Origin: an uncultured Verrucomicrobiota bacterium | GTDB taxonomy: Bacteria > Verrucomicrobiota > Verrucomicrobiae > Verrucomicrobiales > DEV007 | NCBI GenBank assembly: GCA_902591645.1 | Contig: CACJBM010000031.1 | Coordinates: forward strand, 1 to 23,736 | Reading direction: 5' to 3' | DNA: 23,736 bases | Part shown: positions 1 through 7,397 of the stretch, one piece after another | How the letters are laid out: the number at the start of each line of letters is the position of its first letter | Numbering within the stretch: the stretch's first letter is position 1 | Made by a program: the position numbers and the translations under genes | Notes under the pieces: model-generated | Databases searched by the model: none | Told to the model about the DNA's origin: nothing | What the model saw: only the letters and a program-made list of their open reading frames with translations

Positions 1-497
1 GAGTGAGGCTCGGCGAACCGCCGGCCGACGTGCCGCCAATTAAGCCAGCGCCTCGCGGACAGAAACTCACGTTCAGGGAACGTTTCGAAAGGCACCGAAC
101 TGATCCGAGCTGCTCCCGTTGTCATGAAAAAATCGATCCGCTCGGATTCGCACTTGATGCCTATGATGCGAATGGCCGGTTCATTGACCGGAACGGAAAA
201 ACTGCTAACGGTCCCGACACTTCCGGCAAACTTCCGACCGGCGAAAGTTTCGAGAATTATGCCGGGCTAAAAGAAATTCTTCTGGGCCCGCAAAAAGAAA
301 AGATCATTCGCAATTCGGTTGAAAGAACTCTATCATATGCCATGTGCAGGAAGCTGACCCGGGCAGATCAACCCACGATCGATCGGATCACGAAAAGCAT
401 TGTAAAGGACAACGGCACATGGGAAGATCTCTTCGTTGAGATTGTCAATAGCCTCCCCTTCAGGGAAACCATCTTTGAAGGGGAAACAAAAAAATGA
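1..497 (+). CDS. Planctomycete-type cytochrome c protein, C-terminal DUF1588/DUF1585 part (partial, 5' end outside window)
   Basis: The reading frame enters from the left edge, so only about the last 165 residues are visible. They contain a c-type heme motif, CSRCH, followed by the EKIDPLGFAL signature that marks DUF1588, then a helical C-terminal stretch (NSVERTLSYAMCRKLTRAD...IVNSLPF) typical of DUF1585. In complete members these follow a planctomycete cytochrome c domain, DUF1587, DUF1595 and DUF1592; those should lie upstream. Such proteins are exported and presumed to transfer electrons, but no substrate is established. The GTG at position 3 lies inside the conserved GEPP region and is not a credible start. 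The stop codon overlaps the start of the DUF1552 gene by ATGA, the usual PVC pairing, so the two are co-translated. Family call is firm; function is unknown. Confidence 0.9.
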   Translation, partial: VRLGEPPADVPPIKPAPRGQKLTFRERFERHRTDPSCSRCHEKIDPLGFALDAYDANGRFIDRNGKTANGPDTSGKLPTGESFENYAGLKEILLGPQKEKIIRNSVERTLSYAMCRKLTRADQPTIDRITKSIVKDNGTWEDLFVEIVNSLPFRETIFEGETKK

Positions 498-2101
498 GCA
501 GTAAATGGAAAATCGAAAGACGGACCTTCCTTAAGGGCTCTGCCGGGGCACTGGTCCCGTTACCGTTCCTGAACCTGATGGAGGCACGCGGTGCCAAGTC
601 AGTGATCGGTTCTGATGAGGGACGTGCGCCGGTCCGGTTCGTGACCCTCTTCAAACCGAACGGAGTTCACCCGCCTTCCTGGAACATTAACGGAGGCACA
701 GAGAATGATTTTCGGATGTCTCCGCTCATGAAGCCCTTCTCCAAGCATAAGAAGGATCTCCTCATTCTGGACAATATGGGCGACTTCGGCTTCTCATCAC
801 ACAGCAACTCGACCCGACGTTTCCTCTCAGGTCACCACGGGAACCGCAAGACCGCGTCCGTGGACCAGGTCATTGCTGATAAGATCGGCAAGGACACAAT
901 TCACCGTTCCCTCGAGCTCACGACTGAGGGACTCTTCGTGAATCAGATCGGCTGCAGCTACATTTCCTACGACAAGAAAGGCAACCCAATTCCCCGCGAA
1001 AGTGATCCACAGCTCGTCTTTGACCGGCTTTTCCGGAACCCGTCACAAAATCCCGGGCAACGCAAAGAATTTACCAGCCTCCTGGACCGGGTCGCGGACG
1101 ATGCGAAAGCACTTCAACGAAGGACCGGGAAAGAGGACAGCGAAACCCTCGAAGAGTACTTTACAGTGCTCAGGGAAACGGAGAAGCGCCTCCAGAACAT
1201 GGGAACAGGATCAGGAGGAAACGTCGATTACTCGACCCTCAAGAGACCCGACACTCCAGTCACTCTGGACGATCAGGTCGAGGCCATGCTCGATGTGATT
1301 GCGATGGCTCTGTGGACAGACTCGACCCGCTGCATCAGCTACATGCTCGGCAACAGTAATAGCCGACTCATCTTTGATTTTCTGGGAATTAACAAACAGC
1401 ACCATTACCTGTCGCACTTCTTCCGGAACTTCAGCCGCTCGAACATTGATTCGCTCCTCAAGATCAGCCTCTGGCACATGGAGAAATTTGATTCGCTGTT
1501 GACCCGACTCAAGCATTATAAGGACGGACGCGGTTCGCTCCTCGATCATAGCGTTGTCCTGTTCGGATCCGGAATGGGCCACAGCGATAATCACACGGCT
1601 CAGCGACTCCCTATCGTTCTCGCGGGTCAGGGCGGAGGCATGCTCAAGACCGGCCGTTACCTAAGATACTCCAAGAACCAGGAAGTGGGACGACTTCACC
1701 TCTCACTGATGCAAAAGTTCGGCATCGATCAGGAATCCTACGCTAACTCCTCGACTCCATTACCCGGACTCGACGGTAGCCCCTTCGAAGAATTTAAAGA
1801 AAGATCCTTCGAGAGCTGGGTCAAGCGCGGCAAGGGCACGATCACGGCTCAGGGCCGTTTACGCATGTCGGATAACCTCGATGAGGCTAAGGTCTTTTAT
1901 ATCGACGTTGAAGGAAAGCCATCGGTCCGTATCGAAATCAACTTCGGCGACTTCCACAGTTTCAACCTGGCTTATCATGTCGGTACTCCGATCAAACTTT
2001 CCGGAAATAGCGGGGAAAAGAACGGACAGCTCGTCATCAATAAAGTGACTGGCCTCACTTCACTCTTCGGGAACAGTAAGCCTGGCAAGGCGAACGGTTA
2101 G
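494..2101 (+). CDS. DUF1552 family secreted protein with C-terminal extension
   Basis: A protein of 535 residues. Its N-terminus has a twin-arginine-like signal (ERRTFLKG followed by a hydrophobic run ending near PLPFLNLMEA), suggesting Tat export. Residues about 45-430 match DUF1552, with VRFVTLFKPNGVHP near the start, the SRLIFDF...HHYLSHF block in the middle, and the LFGSGMGHSDNH...LPIVLAGQGGGMLKTGR block late. DUF1552 resembles the alkaline-phosphatase/DUF1501 fold and is almost always encoded next to DUF1588/DUF1585 cytochromes, as here; the biochemical role is not known. Typical members end soon after the LxGLDGSPF region, whereas this one carries about 99 further residues (from about 437) that look like a small beta-rich domain. 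The start ATG overlaps the upstream stop; an AAGGGG run about 10 bases upstream could act as a ribosome binding site, which is rare in this window. Confidence 0.9.
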   Translation: MSSKWKIERRTFLKGSAGALVPLPFLNLMEARGAKSVIGSDEGRAPVRFVTLFKPNGVHPPSWNINGGTENDFRMSPLMKPFSKHKKDLLILDNMGDFGFSSHSNSTRRFLSGHHGNRKTASVDQVIADKIGKDTIHRSLELTTEGLFVNQIGCSYISYDKKGNPIPRESDPQLVFDRLFRNPSQNPGQRKEFTSLLDRVADDAKALQRRTGKEDSETLEEYFTVLRETEKRLQNMGTGSGGNVDYSTLKRPDTPVTLDDQVEAMLDVIAMALWTDSTRCISYMLGNSNSRLIFDFLGINKQHHYLSHFFRNFSRSNIDSLLKISLWHMEKFDSLLTRLKHYKDGRGSLLDHSVVLFGSGMGHSDNHTAQRLPIVLAGQGGGMLKTGRYLRYSKNQEVGRLHLSLMQKFGIDQESYANSSTPLPGLDGSPFEEFKERSFESWVKRGKGTITAQGRLRMSDNLDEAKVFYIDVEGKPSVRIEINFGDFHSFNLAYHVGTPIKLSGNSGEKNGQLVINKVTGLTSLFGNSKPGKANG

Positions 2102-2179
2102 AAGGCTCTGCTCTTATATATTGGAATAAAAGAAAAATGGATCGGATCAATCAAGGCTTCCGGTCCCGAACAGGGTGGT

Positions 2180-2203
2180 AGAAGGTCAATTCACCTTCTT
2201 TTT
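2180..2203 (+). terminator. Candidate intrinsic terminator between convergent genes
   Basis: A 7-bp perfect stem, AGAAGGT pairing with ACCTTCT across a 6-base loop, is followed directly by TTTT. It lies about 80 bases after the DUF1552 stop codon and overlaps the stop codon of the convergent gene on the minus strand. The stem is short and not GC-rich, so the call is tentative. Confidence 0.4.
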
Positions 2204-3301
2204 AAGTCCCGTTCGAATGCCATCATGATGGCGGGACAAATAGTAAAAGCTCTGCTTACTGCTGCGCTCACCAAGACAGAACTGAAATTCAATGCGGTAA
2301 CCGCCTTTGGGCCAGCTCGGGCCCTCTAACCCAAGTGCATTAATCACAGTACTGACGCTTTGGCCTGGCTTGAGGAGTACCGGATCCGTGGGCCGCGAAA
2401 GACCCGCTGACCCGGGAATGGAATAGGATTTTCCCTGACACAAAATCACCAGACTCTCCTTCCAGAGAATGCTTTTGCCCTGTTGCCTCAGGGCATCAAT
2501 TTTAATGGGCTTAGCTGTTGAATTGGTTACGGTGATTTTATATTGCCCGTCCCCATCAGGATTGGTCCATTTAATTTCCTTTGGGGGAGGCACCTTTTCC
2601 ACGGTATAGGACAGATCAGCACCTGCCATCAAGGCCGGCCTGCCCGTTACGCTGCAGAAATGCTTGGCATTAATTTTTTGCGCTTTGGGCCAGGCACGCG
2701 CCTCCAGTGAGGCCCAGGGCGAAATCACTTTTCCATTCACACTCTTCCAGCCAATCGGCAGCTCACAGGCGAGCCGGATCGAATCCAGATTCTTTTTGTT
2801 AGCCTCTTCGAAAGCCTCAACGCGAAGACTTCCCCGCACGTTGGATAGAGCAACGATAATTTTACCTTCCGGATAAACCGGTTTCTGCTGCTGTCGCGCT
2901 GAATGATTTGCCGTGAGCTCATTACCGGCCTTGATGTCTCCCCTTAAGACATCCTCAATCTTCATTGTCAGGGCATGGTTGTATATCGGAGGAAAAGACC
3001 TGGCCGTGGGGCCCTGCCTGATGTCGGTAATGGTCGCAATTGCAACGATCTGTTTTTCTCCCCACTGAACGGGCTGAGGCTTGGCCGGTTGACCGGGGAA
3101 ACGGCCAGGTAAACGTCCGGGTAAACGTCCGGGTAAACGTCCAGGCAAGGGCCTGACACCGGGCGCGGGCCGCGGGACCGGCTGTATTTTTTTCGCAGGC
3201 CCCGGCACGGGTTTGATTTGCACTTTCGGAGGGTCCACCGCCATGGTGGCGGAACATAGGGAAAGGGCCAGGGTCAGTTGGAACAGATGCTTTGGTCTCA
3301 T
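2186..3301 (-). CDS. Secreted hypothetical protein with proline/glycine-rich LPGR repeat
   Basis: A protein of 371 residues with a clear signal peptide (about residues 1-22, LTLALSLCSATMA). A basic, proline-rich linker at about 25-75 contains the four-residue repeat LPGR/LPGR/LPGR/FPGQ, encoded by a 12-bp tandem DNA repeat. The following region (about 80-165: QIVAIATITDIRQGP...MKIEDVLRGDIKAG) has the look of a beta-barrel found in exported PVC proteins, where an aromatic strand precedes a 'VEDVLKG'-type motif. The C-terminal part (about 240-360) resembles an immunoglobulin-like beta-sandwich (YKITVTNSTAKPIKI...LLKPGQSVSTVI). I recognise no catalytic motif and cannot name a family. It is transcribed divergently from the MORN_2 gene and convergently with the DUF1552 gene. 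Confidence 0.75.
   Translation of the reverse strand: MRPKHLFQLTLALSLCSATMAVDPPKVQIKPVPGPAKKIQPVPRPAPGVRPLPGRLPGRLPGRLPGRFPGQPAKPQPVQWGEKQIVAIATITDIRQGPTARSFPPIYNHALTMKIEDVLRGDIKAGNELTANHSARQQQKPVYPEGKIIVALSNVRGSLRVEAFEEANKKNLDSIRLACELPIGWKSVNGKVISPWASLEARAWPKAQKINAKHFCSVTGRPALMAGADLSYTVEKVPPPKEIKWTNPDGDGQYKITVTNSTAKPIKIDALRQQGKSILWKESLVILCQGKSYSIPGSAGLSRPTDPVLLKPGQSVSTVINALGLEGPSWPKGGYRIEFQFCLGERSSKQSFYYLSRHHDGIRTGLKKKVN
3095..3142. repeat. 12-bp tandem repeat, four units, coding for LPGR
   Basis: Four consecutive 12-base units of GGGTAAACGTCC type: the first has two differences, the second one, and the last two are identical. They fall inside the minus-strand secreted protein gene and specify the repeated LPGR linker. 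Because the unit is a multiple of three, copy number can change without frameshift. Confidence 0.85.
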
Positions 3302-3509
3302 AGGATTATTACTGTTATATCAGACGGATTAAATTCGTGTTATTTTTCTTTCTCCGAACCTTTCTTAGTCAGGTCATGTTCCGCTTGGAGGAATAGTTGT
3401 GTCTAGAAATAATTTATCATTCACTGCCCCATTAGTGCTTTTATACAGGCATTATAAAAATGAAAGAACTGACATTTAACAGATCCTCCAATTAGGATTA
3501 TGTTAAGAT
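3302..3509. promoter_or_regulatory. Divergent intergenic region carrying two promoters (inferred)
   Basis: This AT-rich 208-bp gap separates two genes transcribed away from each other, so both promoters must lie in it or nearby. For the rightward gene, CTGACA near 3470 followed after about 18 bases by TAGGAT is a possible but weak -35/-10 pair. No strong Shine-Dalgarno sequence precedes either start. No ORF of note is present. Confidence 0.35.
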
Positions 3510-4490
3510 ATGTTAAGTATTTTCCTCAAATCGTTTTTACCTCTGCCCCTCATCCTCACATTCAGTCTCCAATCCGCTGATTCACAGCCAGAGAAACCAG
3601 AATCAGCCCATAAACTCAGGAAAGTTCATCGCATATTACCCGTAGGAGCCAGACTCCTGTCCTCAAAAGTAGGTATCGTTAAACAAGGACAATTAGACGG
3701 CGTTAATGACAATGATACCGAACGCCGCGAGGGCACTTATTACCTCAAAGGCTCAGAGACTCCATACTCGGGTAAGATATTTGCTTTGTACCCGAACGGG
3801 AACAGGGAAATGGGAGGGACCCTGAAGGAAGGAAAGTGGCACGGAAGAACCGTTCTATGCTATGAGAGCGGGCAGAAGCGGATCGAGGAAAACTGGAACA
3901 ACGGCGAAGCGGAGGGGCCCTGGATCGAATGGCACGAAAACGGTAAGAAGATGCAGCAAGGCAACATGAAAAAAGGCAAAGCGGACGGGCCTGAGCTCCT
4001 TTGGCATGAGGACGGGCAGAAGCAGGGCAGATTGGACTGGAAGGACGGTGAACGGGTCGAAGGTTCAGAGGAGTGGTGGAACATTAAAGGTGAACCCGTT
4101 AATTCGTACGTGGAAACTTTACTGCCATTCAACCTTGCCGATGGCGTTACCTGGGGTGATACACAGGACCGGGAAGGACTCCGGTACCTTAATGGTTCAG
4201 AGACTCCTTATACGGGAAAACTATTTAACGTTTATAAAAACGGCGTCAGATCATCCGAACTAAACTACAAGGACGGGAAGTTGCACGGGCCATGGATCAC
4301 GTGGCACGGGAGGTGGAAGTCGTCGGAATTTAATCACAAGGACAATAAAGCGCATGGGCTTTTCACGATGTGGCATAGGAACGGGAAGAAGCAGGGCGAA
4401 GTGATTTACAAGGACGATGAAAAGATTTCCGCTCAGTATTGGAACAGCAAAGGCGAGCCCGTTGGTTCGGAGGAGGAATCCGAAGGATAA
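3510..4490 (+). CDS. Secreted MORN_2 (YwqK-like) repeat protein
   Basis: A protein of 326 residues with a signal peptide (about 1-24) and then two homologous halves. Each half begins with a [R/E]EG-x-Y-L-x-GSETPYxGK entry motif, followed by repeats of roughly 22 residues of the form 'DGKxHGPWxxWHENGKKxxxxxYKDG'. At least seven such MORN_2-type units are visible, and each half ends in WNxKGEPV. These repeats form extended beta-hairpin arrays; database names such as 'toxin-antitoxin system YwqK family antitoxin' are automatic and do not show a toxin role here. In PVC bacteria such proteins are abundant, exported and of unknown function. The internal duplication (second half from about residue 205) shows growth by unit duplication. 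The gene sits next to a short lipoprotein ORF with the same entry motif. Confidence 0.85.
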   Translation: MLSIFLKSFLPLPLILTFSLQSADSQPEKPESAHKLRKVHRILPVGARLLSSKVGIVKQGQLDGVNDNDTERREGTYYLKGSETPYSGKIFALYPNGNREMGGTLKEGKWHGRTVLCYESGQKRIEENWNNGEAEGPWIEWHENGKKMQQGNMKKGKADGPELLWHEDGQKQGRLDWKDGERVEGSEEWWNIKGEPVNSYVETLLPFNLADGVTWGDTQDREGLRYLNGSETPYTGKLFNVYKNGVRSSELNYKDGKLHGPWITWHGRWKSSEFNHKDNKAHGLFTMWHRNGKKQGEVIYKDDEKISAQYWNSKGEPVGSEEESEG

Positions 4491-4534
4491 CCGAAATGGA
4501 TAAGTTAATCAATTCAACCCTGCACGATTGAGCC

Positions 4535-4702
4535 ATGAACCCTTTGCACCTGTTAGTCTTGATAGTTTCACTGCCCCTGCTTCTTGGGGGGTGTGGTGGC
4601 GAGAAGAAAGTCGTGAATTTTGACCTGATAGAAAAACGTGAGGGCATCAGATATCTTAAAGATTCCGACATCAACAACAAAGCACTAAGCTACCCTTATT
4701 GA
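4535..4702 (+). pseudogene. Truncated MORN_2-type lipoprotein (55 codons), probable gene relic
   Basis: A short ORF begins MNPLHLLVLIVSLPLLLGGCG, which is a lipoprotein signal peptide with lipobox LGGC and Cys-20 as the lipidated residue. It then reads EKREGIRYLKDSD, matching the entry motif DREGLRYLNGSETPYTGK of the MORN_2 gene immediately upstream. After this the similarity stops, and the frame ends 12 codons later without a single complete MORN_2 unit. The simplest reading is that a second, lipoprotein-type paralogue was cut off by the rearrangement that placed the ABC operon 18 bases downstream. A genuine 55-residue lipoprotein remains possible, since the signal and lipobox are intact. 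Confidence 0.55.
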
Positions 4703-4720
4703 GCAGTTGCCCAATCCATG

Positions 4721-5671
4721 CTAAGTGCTGGAAGCGCCGTCAAAGGTTCCTCCCGTAATCTCAAGGAACCTAGCCTCAAGGCTAGCACCCTCAAAAACAC
4801 TACGGGGATAAATCTCAAAGCCGGCCATTGTCCCGTATATTTGCTTCATGGCCTCATCCTTGCCGGCGCCCGAGACATTGAGGCGCAGATTAAATTCACT
4901 GCCCGATGTCAATTCGATGCTCTCCACTACCGGCAATGCCTGCAATGCCGATTGCGCCTCCGGGGAAAGGGGCGAGACGAGCTCAACACGCACCAGGAAA
5001 GTGGATTCCGTCAGCGACTCCATAGTTCCTTCTTCAACAACTTTGCCCTTATCAATGACGCAGACATAGTCACAAATGTCCTGAACTTCCTGCAGGTTAT
5101 GACTGGAAAAGATGACCGTCTTGTCCTGAGTGAATTCTTTGACCAGTTCACGAATCCTTCGGGCATTGTCCGGGTCAAGGCCTGCAGTCGGCTCATCAAG
5201 AAAAATGACCTTCGCGTCTCCCAGAAAGGCCTGGCAAAGTGCTACCCTCTTCATCATGCCGTGACTCAGGGTCCGGGCCGCCTTCTTTGCCACTTCGGGC
5301 AGGCCCACAATTTCCAGTGCATCCTTGGCCGCGTTTTCTGCGGCATTTTGATCAAGGCCATTGAGCCTGGAAAACATAATCAACTGATCAATCACGGGAA
5401 TGGATCCCTGAAAGGCTGCATCCTGCGGCAACATAGCAAGTTGGCCGCGCAATTCACTGATCCTCGCAACATCCACACCTAGCACCTCAATGGTACCCTC
5501 GGTAGGCTTAAGAAAACCCGCCGCTATGGAGAATAATGTCGTCTTGCCGGCACCGTTAGGACCAAGTAAGCCGTAAAGGCTGTTCTTGGGAATCTCAAGG
5601 TTGACCCTGTCCAGGGCAACCTGATTCGCAAACTTCTTGGTAAGATTATTAACTCTAACGGCCGGTTCCAT
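4721..5671 (-). CDS. ABC transporter ATP-binding protein
   Basis: A 316-residue ATPase with a full nucleotide-binding domain: Walker A GPNGAGKTT (about 37-45), Q-loop LPQD (about 81-84), signature LSHGMMKR (about 135-142, a variant of LSGGQ), Walker B VIFLDEP (about 155-161), D-loop AGLD and H-loop SSHNL with His near 191. The C-terminal 90 residues form the accessory region seen in exporters of the ABC-2 type (CcmA/NatA-like), ending in FEGASLEARFLEITGG. It should energise the permease encoded just upstream, with an 8-bp gap, for export of an unknown substrate or for membrane biogenesis. No Shine-Dalgarno sequence precedes the ATG. Confidence 0.95.
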   Translation of the reverse strand: MEPAVRVNNLTKKFANQVALDRVNLEIPKNSLYGLLGPNGAGKTTLFSIAAGFLKPTEGTIEVLGVDVARISELRGQLAMLPQDAAFQGSIPVIDQLIMFSRLNGLDQNAAENAAKDALEIVGLPEVAKKAARTLSHGMMKRVALCQAFLGDAKVIFLDEPTAGLDPDNARRIRELVKEFTQDKTVIFSSHNLQEVQDICDYVCVIDKGKVVEEGTMESLTESTFLVRVELVSPLSPEAQSALQALPVVESIELTSGSEFNLRLNVSGAGKDEAMKQIYGTMAGFEIYPRSVFEGASLEARFLEITGGTFDGASST

Positions 5672-5679
5672 GATTCAAA

Positions 5680-6612
5680 TTACAGGTCTCGTTTGTTGAA
5701 ATGGCGCAGACCAAGGAAGAGGAAAGCCGCGGTAAAACCCAACATGGCCAGAATTGCTGCTACTCGTACCCCAAGGGAACCGTGAAGTAGCTCGTATTTC
5801 CATCCCCAAGGCAGGGTTTTAAAGAGCCAACCAAGACTCTCGGGATCAACATTCATCGAGCCGGTAAGAGTCATTTTAAGTGCATAAAGGAGAGTCAGAG
5901 AAAACCCGGAGAACAGCAGACAAATGGTCAAGGACCCAAAGGGAGTATCGAGCATGCAGGAAAACCAGGCACAGATAGCGGTGTAGGGTAAGCTCAGGAA
6001 AAATATCGCTATTAATCCCTGAAATCCCCATAACCAGAGGCCCACCCCGGTATAAGCACCTACCTTGAACTGCACATAGAGAACAATCACGAGCATGGTA
6101 CCGACCGCCGAGAGAATCGTGAATAACATTACCCCAACGAACCGGCCCAGAAAGATATTAGCACGCTCCGTCCGCAACAGAAGGTAGCGCAATCCTCTGG
6201 TTGCAATATCCCCGGAAGTCTGATTAAAGGCCCCGAAGCAGGTCATAAAGGGTATCGCAATCAACAGGATCAGCAGGATCGCGCTGAGCAGTGCGGGATT
6301 TTCTCTGAGGAGATATTCCGACTGAGCACTATCCGAACTGGTAATCCATTGCACCGCTTCTACCACCATCTCCGACTCAAGAATCGTAACACTGATATCT
6401 GAGTCAGTCATGGATTCCGATCCTTCCATCTTCACCAGTTCCTCCAGTGGAGTGATAAAAATGGCAGCCACCGACAAACCCATCGTCAGGAAGATCAGCA
6501 GGAATATGAGCCCTCCACCCGTGCGCAGAGCAAAGCGCATCGAGTAAAGTGCAATGATCCACACATGCTGTGGAGACCACGCACGGGGCACTTTGGCGGC
6601 TGTCGTTTCCAT
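5680..6612 (-). CDS. ABC-2 type transporter permease
   Basis: A 310-residue membrane protein with about six hydrophobic segments: residues about 30-53, 108-130, 155-180, 190-220, 228-250 and 280-302. A hydrophilic loop of about 50 residues rich in Glu, Ser and Asp lies between the first two. The layout, the motif GDIATRGLRYLLLRTERANIFLGRF after segment two and the C-terminal FNKRDL fit the ABC-2/NosY-like permease family. It lies directly upstream of the ATPase gene and 48 bp downstream of a small membrane-protein gene in the same direction, so the three are probably one transcription unit. The substrate cannot be inferred. Confidence 0.9.
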   Translation of the reverse strand: METTAAKVPRAWSPQHVWIIALYSMRFALRTGGGLIFLLIFLTMGLSVAAIFITPLEELVKMEGSESMTDSDISVTILESEMVVEAVQWITSSDSAQSEYLLRENPALLSAILLILLIAIPFMTCFGAFNQTSGDIATRGLRYLLLRTERANIFLGRFVGVMLFTILSAVGTMLVIVLYVQFKVGAYTGVGLWLWGFQGLIAIFFLSLPYTAICAWFSCMLDTPFGSLTICLLFSGFSLTLLYALKMTLTGSMNVDPESLGWLFKTLPWGWKYELLHGSLGVRVAAILAMLGFTAAFLFLGLRHFNKRDL

Positions 6613-6660
6613 CTCTATCTTTAAATTAAAAATTCATGAAAGAATCGATTCTTTCCGAAA

Positions 6661-7071
6661 TCAATTCACCAGGTCGTCCTTAAATGTAGTGTTGACCAAG
6701 ATTAAAGTCAGTACTGGATAGACCAGACCAACAATAGTAAAGAAACTGAACTCCTCACCAACGGCAAGCGACAGTCCATTGTTCGCTATTGAAGCTATCC
6801 CGTAAAAGCTCCCCATCATTCTGCCCAACACTCGCTTCTGCCCAAGGTATCCAATCCCCGAAACAATCAACAGAGAAGCGCTAATGCCAGTTAAGATAAA
6901 GAGAAGTATGTCTTCCCCCCCCACCTCTTTTGCTACCGCACCTTCTGAGAGTTCATTAAAAAACCCAAACAGTGCCGCCATTGCGAGAACCCCAAGGACT
7001 CCGAAACCACCAAATACAAAATTTAAAACTGCAAGTGCGGTAAGCCCGCCTGGTCTGTTTCCTTCAGCCAT
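6661..7071 (-). CDS. Small four-helix membrane protein, first gene of ABC operon
   Basis: A 136-residue protein with four hydrophobic stretches (about 12-36, 52-75, 83-103 and 108-127). It begins with MAEGNRPGGLTALAVLNFVFGGFG, a Gly-rich entry to the first helix seen in several small PVC membrane proteins of unknown function. No catalytic motif is evident. It is transcribed with the ABC permease and ATPase genes that follow, so it may be an accessory or assembly subunit of that transporter; this is inference from position only. The start ATG is the only good one, and no ribosome binding site is obvious. Confidence 0.75.
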   Translation of the reverse strand: MAEGNRPGGLTALAVLNFVFGGFGVLGVLAMAALFGFFNELSEGAVAKEVGGEDILLFILTGISASLLIVSGIGYLGQKRVLGRMMGSFYGIASIANNGLSLAVGEEFSFFTIVGLVYPVLTLILVNTTFKDDLVN

Positions 7072-7397
7072 AATGTTTTTTTATTTTTATTTAGAGTAAG
7101 AACTGATTTATACCCAATTACATAAGGCACAATAGTTAACTTAGATTAACTATTACAAAAAGTAAACTCAATATCCCCATCAAAAAACTAACACATCCTT
7201 AAATTATAACTATTGAATATATGACGTGATCGATCCTGGTCGTCCCGTCAGGAGCATTAACAATAAGATTATGAAACTTTCTGTAGGTACCCCTTATTGA
7301 GAAATCAAAACATCTCTACGGCAGTTATTGTCTCCCCGAACCACCTCTTGAAATCACTCCTAATCGAACCCGTTCTTAAACCCTCCAATAACACCCC
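7072..7397. other. AT-rich gene-free region with a 9-bp inverted repeat
   Basis: No credible gene is seen in these 326 bases. At 7131-7154 a perfect inverted repeat (AATAGTTAA, 6-base loop, TTAACTATT) lies about 60 bases upstream of the start of the ABC operon. It could be an operator or a weak transcription stop for the minus-strand gene ending at 7398. At 7288-7301 the sequence TACCCCTTATTGAG closely resembles TACCCTTATTGAG at 4691-4703, just outside the other end of the ABC operon. Confidence 0.5.
7131..7154. promoter_or_regulatory. Perfect 9-bp inverted repeat, possible operator
   Basis: AATAGTTAA at 7131-7139 and its exact reverse complement at 7146-7154 are separated by CTTAGA. The dyad is AT-only in most positions and sits in the promoter region of the leftward ABC operon. 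A regulator binding site is more likely than a terminator because the stem has only one GC pair per repeat, but neither is shown. Confidence 0.35.

Noticed and set aside
2955..3257. Minus-strand frame reading WTFTRTFTRTFTWPF repeats
   Set aside because: It is another frame of the 12-bp LPGR tandem repeat, which is open in several frames because the unit is a multiple of three. The signal peptide and conserved domains are in the main frame.
3510..4490. Antitoxin function implied by the YwqK family name
   Set aside because: MORN_2 repeats are given this label automatically. The protein is exported, and no toxin gene is adjacent.
4718..5482. Plus-strand open frame of 254 codons
   Set aside because: It lies exactly opposite the ABC ATPase gene, whose motifs are unmistakable. 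The plus-strand translation has no domain pattern and is rich in Cys, His and Gln as expected for a shadow frame.
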